A stretch of DNA of 64,000 nucleotides from Augochlora pura (lineage: Eukaryota; Arthropoda; Insecta; Hymenoptera; Halictidae), in NCBI RefSeq assembly GCF_028453695.1, contig NC_135776.1, forward strand, positions 13,586,663 to 13,650,662, given 5' to 3'. Position 1 is the first letter of the stretch. The number at the start of each line of letters is the position of its first letter. The position numbers and the translations under genes are program-made. Of this stretch, positions 62,090 to 64,000 are shown in pieces. Under the pieces are notes generated by a model, which searched no databases, was not told the origin of the DNA, and worked only from the letters and a program-made list of their open reading frames with translations.

Positions 62090-62620
62090 ACGAGATGACA
62101 GGACGCTAACTTCGCGAGTGCCCGGTGGAGTCGCGGCGAACGATATATCGAACCGATGGATCGAATCGATCTATGACACGTGATCGATGGCGGATCGATC
62201 ATTAGCCAGCGGCAAGTCTTCTCGTCGACGTCGCGGAAGGGAACGCCAACGATGCTCGATATTCGCGACGTTTATCGCAGCAATGAATAACGCGGAGTTC
62301 GATCGGGCAGACTCAAAAGGACGATTTAGTGAGGCAAGATAAAGGTGCACGCGGTACGGTCGCGGAACGTGAGTGCCGCTTCGAATGCCGACTGATCCCG
62401 CAGGCTGCCGGAGCGCGCAGGCCCTCCCGAACGTCCCACATCGGCCTCTGCCTCTGACTCTGGCGGACAAGCAACTATCCTGCCAACGGAAAACACCTCA
62501 CCCCCTGACCTACGTACATTTGACGAAGTTTCCTTCCGTTTCGGCTCGCGGTTCGTCTTCATCCCCTTCGTGGAAGTCTCGTGTGCAACGGGGAAGCCGC
62601 GAATAAGGTACGAGTACCTA
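62090..62620. promoter_or_regulatory. CpG-rich island with ATCGAT clusters
   Basis: A strongly CpG-rich block with repeated ATCGAT words at 62140-62205; another ATCGATCGATCG lies just outside at about 62630. Donor-like strings occur on the plus strand (ACGTGAGTG near 62367 and AAGGTACGAG near 62606). Frames of 77-101 codons lie on both strands simultaneously, so composition explains them. It could be a promoter and untranslated first exon of a gene beyond the window. Confidence 0.25.
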
Positions 62621-64000
62621 TTATAAAACATCGATCGATCGTGAGCGTTTCTTGAAACAGCGCAAATAACGTGGATGTCAAAATTATAACTATATTGTTA
62701 TGTAATTTCATTATATATTCACTCACGCGAGTACTGTTGTATAACAATCAACTGAAAAAGGATGTTCATTCGAAGTCCATGTTGGACGTTTCATTTCCTC
62801 GTCATTCCGATTTAAAGTACAGATGGCGCATCTGTTCCATGTCTCATGTCCCTAATTTGTTCCAAGTTAGAGACGTTCATATGGAACACGGGGACGTGGC
62901 ACGCTGTTCCAAATTATGCACACGCTCGTACTTTATTGTTTTACTTGTATTATTGTTTGTTTGTGTTAAATAAATATTTCAGAATTCATTACGTTATCTG
63001 GAAACATCAATATTCGATGATAGTATTTTCAGGTGGTAATCAAATCTATGATTGTTTCGTAACTCTTAAGTTCTTATAACCTTCGACATAAGTTTGAAAA
63101 AGATTATCGCTTTTTAAAAGGGTTCGAGCCACTGTATTATTATGATTACACGTGTGACGTATAAATCCGCGTGCTATTAAACAGAATCGAAAAGTACAAT
63201 AAATGGCGGCAATAAGTTCGGATTAAGCCACCTGGCTAAACGTAATTGAATATTAAAATGGTCTTTGGTAAAGGCCATTTCGCTGAATATATGAATCTCC
63301 GTTAATGTGTATTAATCCGGGGCTGTATGGATAAGACGTACCCATACAAATTAATAGGACCGGAACAATTGGTCAAGTTTATCTGTATATAATTTAGCTA
63401 GCTTATTACCAGTTAAAAGGGTTGTCGCTTATTATTTTCTCTATAGGTAGGTGTAATATTTACGGTATGCAAGTTACAGTTCGACATGCACGAATAGGAA
63501 AGATATTATATAGTTTATTACTGGCAGTTTATTATTACATTTATTAGGTAGTTATGTAGTGAATGCATATTGCAGAAAATGCCTTATGAATAATATCTTC
63601 CTAGAAAGTTGTCAACTGGTACAGTAATTAGTATAGTATAGTAATTATTATCAAAGTACTTCTGTAGGGGTTGTTAATATTACACTATTATTATTGATAT
63701 AATTATTAGTAGTATTGGTATTATTTTACTATTAGTGCACGTTACATGCACGTTTATATCACAAAATACTTCAAGTGTTCAGAATATAATTTGTTCTTTA
63801 GCCTTAAAATATGCTCCCTCGTCTTCCGAAATTGTTACTTTTTTAATATGCCAGTAAGGTCACCGCAACGATGTATACAGCTACGTTGACCACTTAGAAA
63901 AGCAAACTAGGTTCACGGAGGTTTGTAACGAATCCGCAACAGTCGAAGTAACTTCTAAACCCTAGAGTATTGAGTTTAGTTGTCTGAACTAGGTTTGGAA
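62621..64000. other. AT-rich non-coding DNA
   Basis: No gene is seen. The frames at 62671-62973 and 62846-63079 overlap in different registers. ATT-rich low complexity occupies 63640-63730. Confidence 0.55.

Noticed and set aside
62171..62631. Arg-rich proteins on both strands
   Set aside because: Long frames on both strands in a CpG-rich island reflect scarcity of stops. There is no domain.
63115..63140. tRNA B-box-like GGGTTCGAGCC
   Set aside because: No A-box, no cloverleaf and no acceptor stem can be formed around it.

Overview
The window looks like a large non-coding stretch (gene desert or very long intron) of an insect nuclear genome. It is strongly AT-rich, but GC-richer patches are full of CpG, so CpG is not depleted. 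It carries many small inverted-repeat elements bounded by TTAA (piggyBac type), Tc1/mariner-like and hAT-like termini, microsatellites and short tandem arrays, and no operon-like gene packing. AT-rich DNA with CpG-rich islands and abundant TTAA elements starting CCCTTT fits Hymenoptera (bee, wasp or ant). That assignment is inference; no diagnostic gene is present.

No convincing host gene, tRNA, rRNA or CRISPR array was found. Most open frames are short, AT-driven, or stop-poor frames in CpG-rich patches. The best open frame is a 136-codon ORF at 47673-48083 with a hydrophobic C-terminal segment; it is a weak candidate. An odorant-receptor-like fragment at 9952-10191 (minus) is weaker still.

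Layout. 1-4.4 kb: AT-rich DNA with a CACCTG triplet, a dispersed repeat copy, a TTAA element (2332-2532), a Z-DNA-prone CA/CG run and a CT microsatellite. 4.4-13.5 kb: mostly featureless, with paired palindromes at 5.4 kb and a 30-bp tandem repeat at 9.2 kb. 13.5-19 kb: a 459-bp TTAA element, a CpG-rich candidate regulatory block, a GACGTC repeat, a Tc1-like terminus and a 78-79-bp tandem array. 19-33 kb: AT-rich DNA, a CpG island near 22.6-23.1 kb, TTAA element ends, a 13-to-12-bp minisatellite, the second dispersed repeat copy, a possible hAT end and a CpG island at 32.5-33.05 kb.

33-47 kb: the most element-like object is a 1.09-kb inverted-repeat transposon (38262-39353) holding a decayed protein-coding region in two frames. 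47-53 kb: the 136-codon ORF and two intact TTAA elements, one of which landed inside a GACGTC repeat. 53-64 kb: CpG-rich blocks at 56.3-57.4, 61.2-61.6 and 62.1-62.6 kb, a nested hairpin ending in TTAA (58.65-58.73 kb), further Tc1-like termini and a diverged tandem duplication (61.7-62.1 kb).

The mobile elements are non-autonomous or broken. They do not form a pathway together. The CpG-rich blocks are the best places to look for enhancers or untranslated exons of a gene outside the window.
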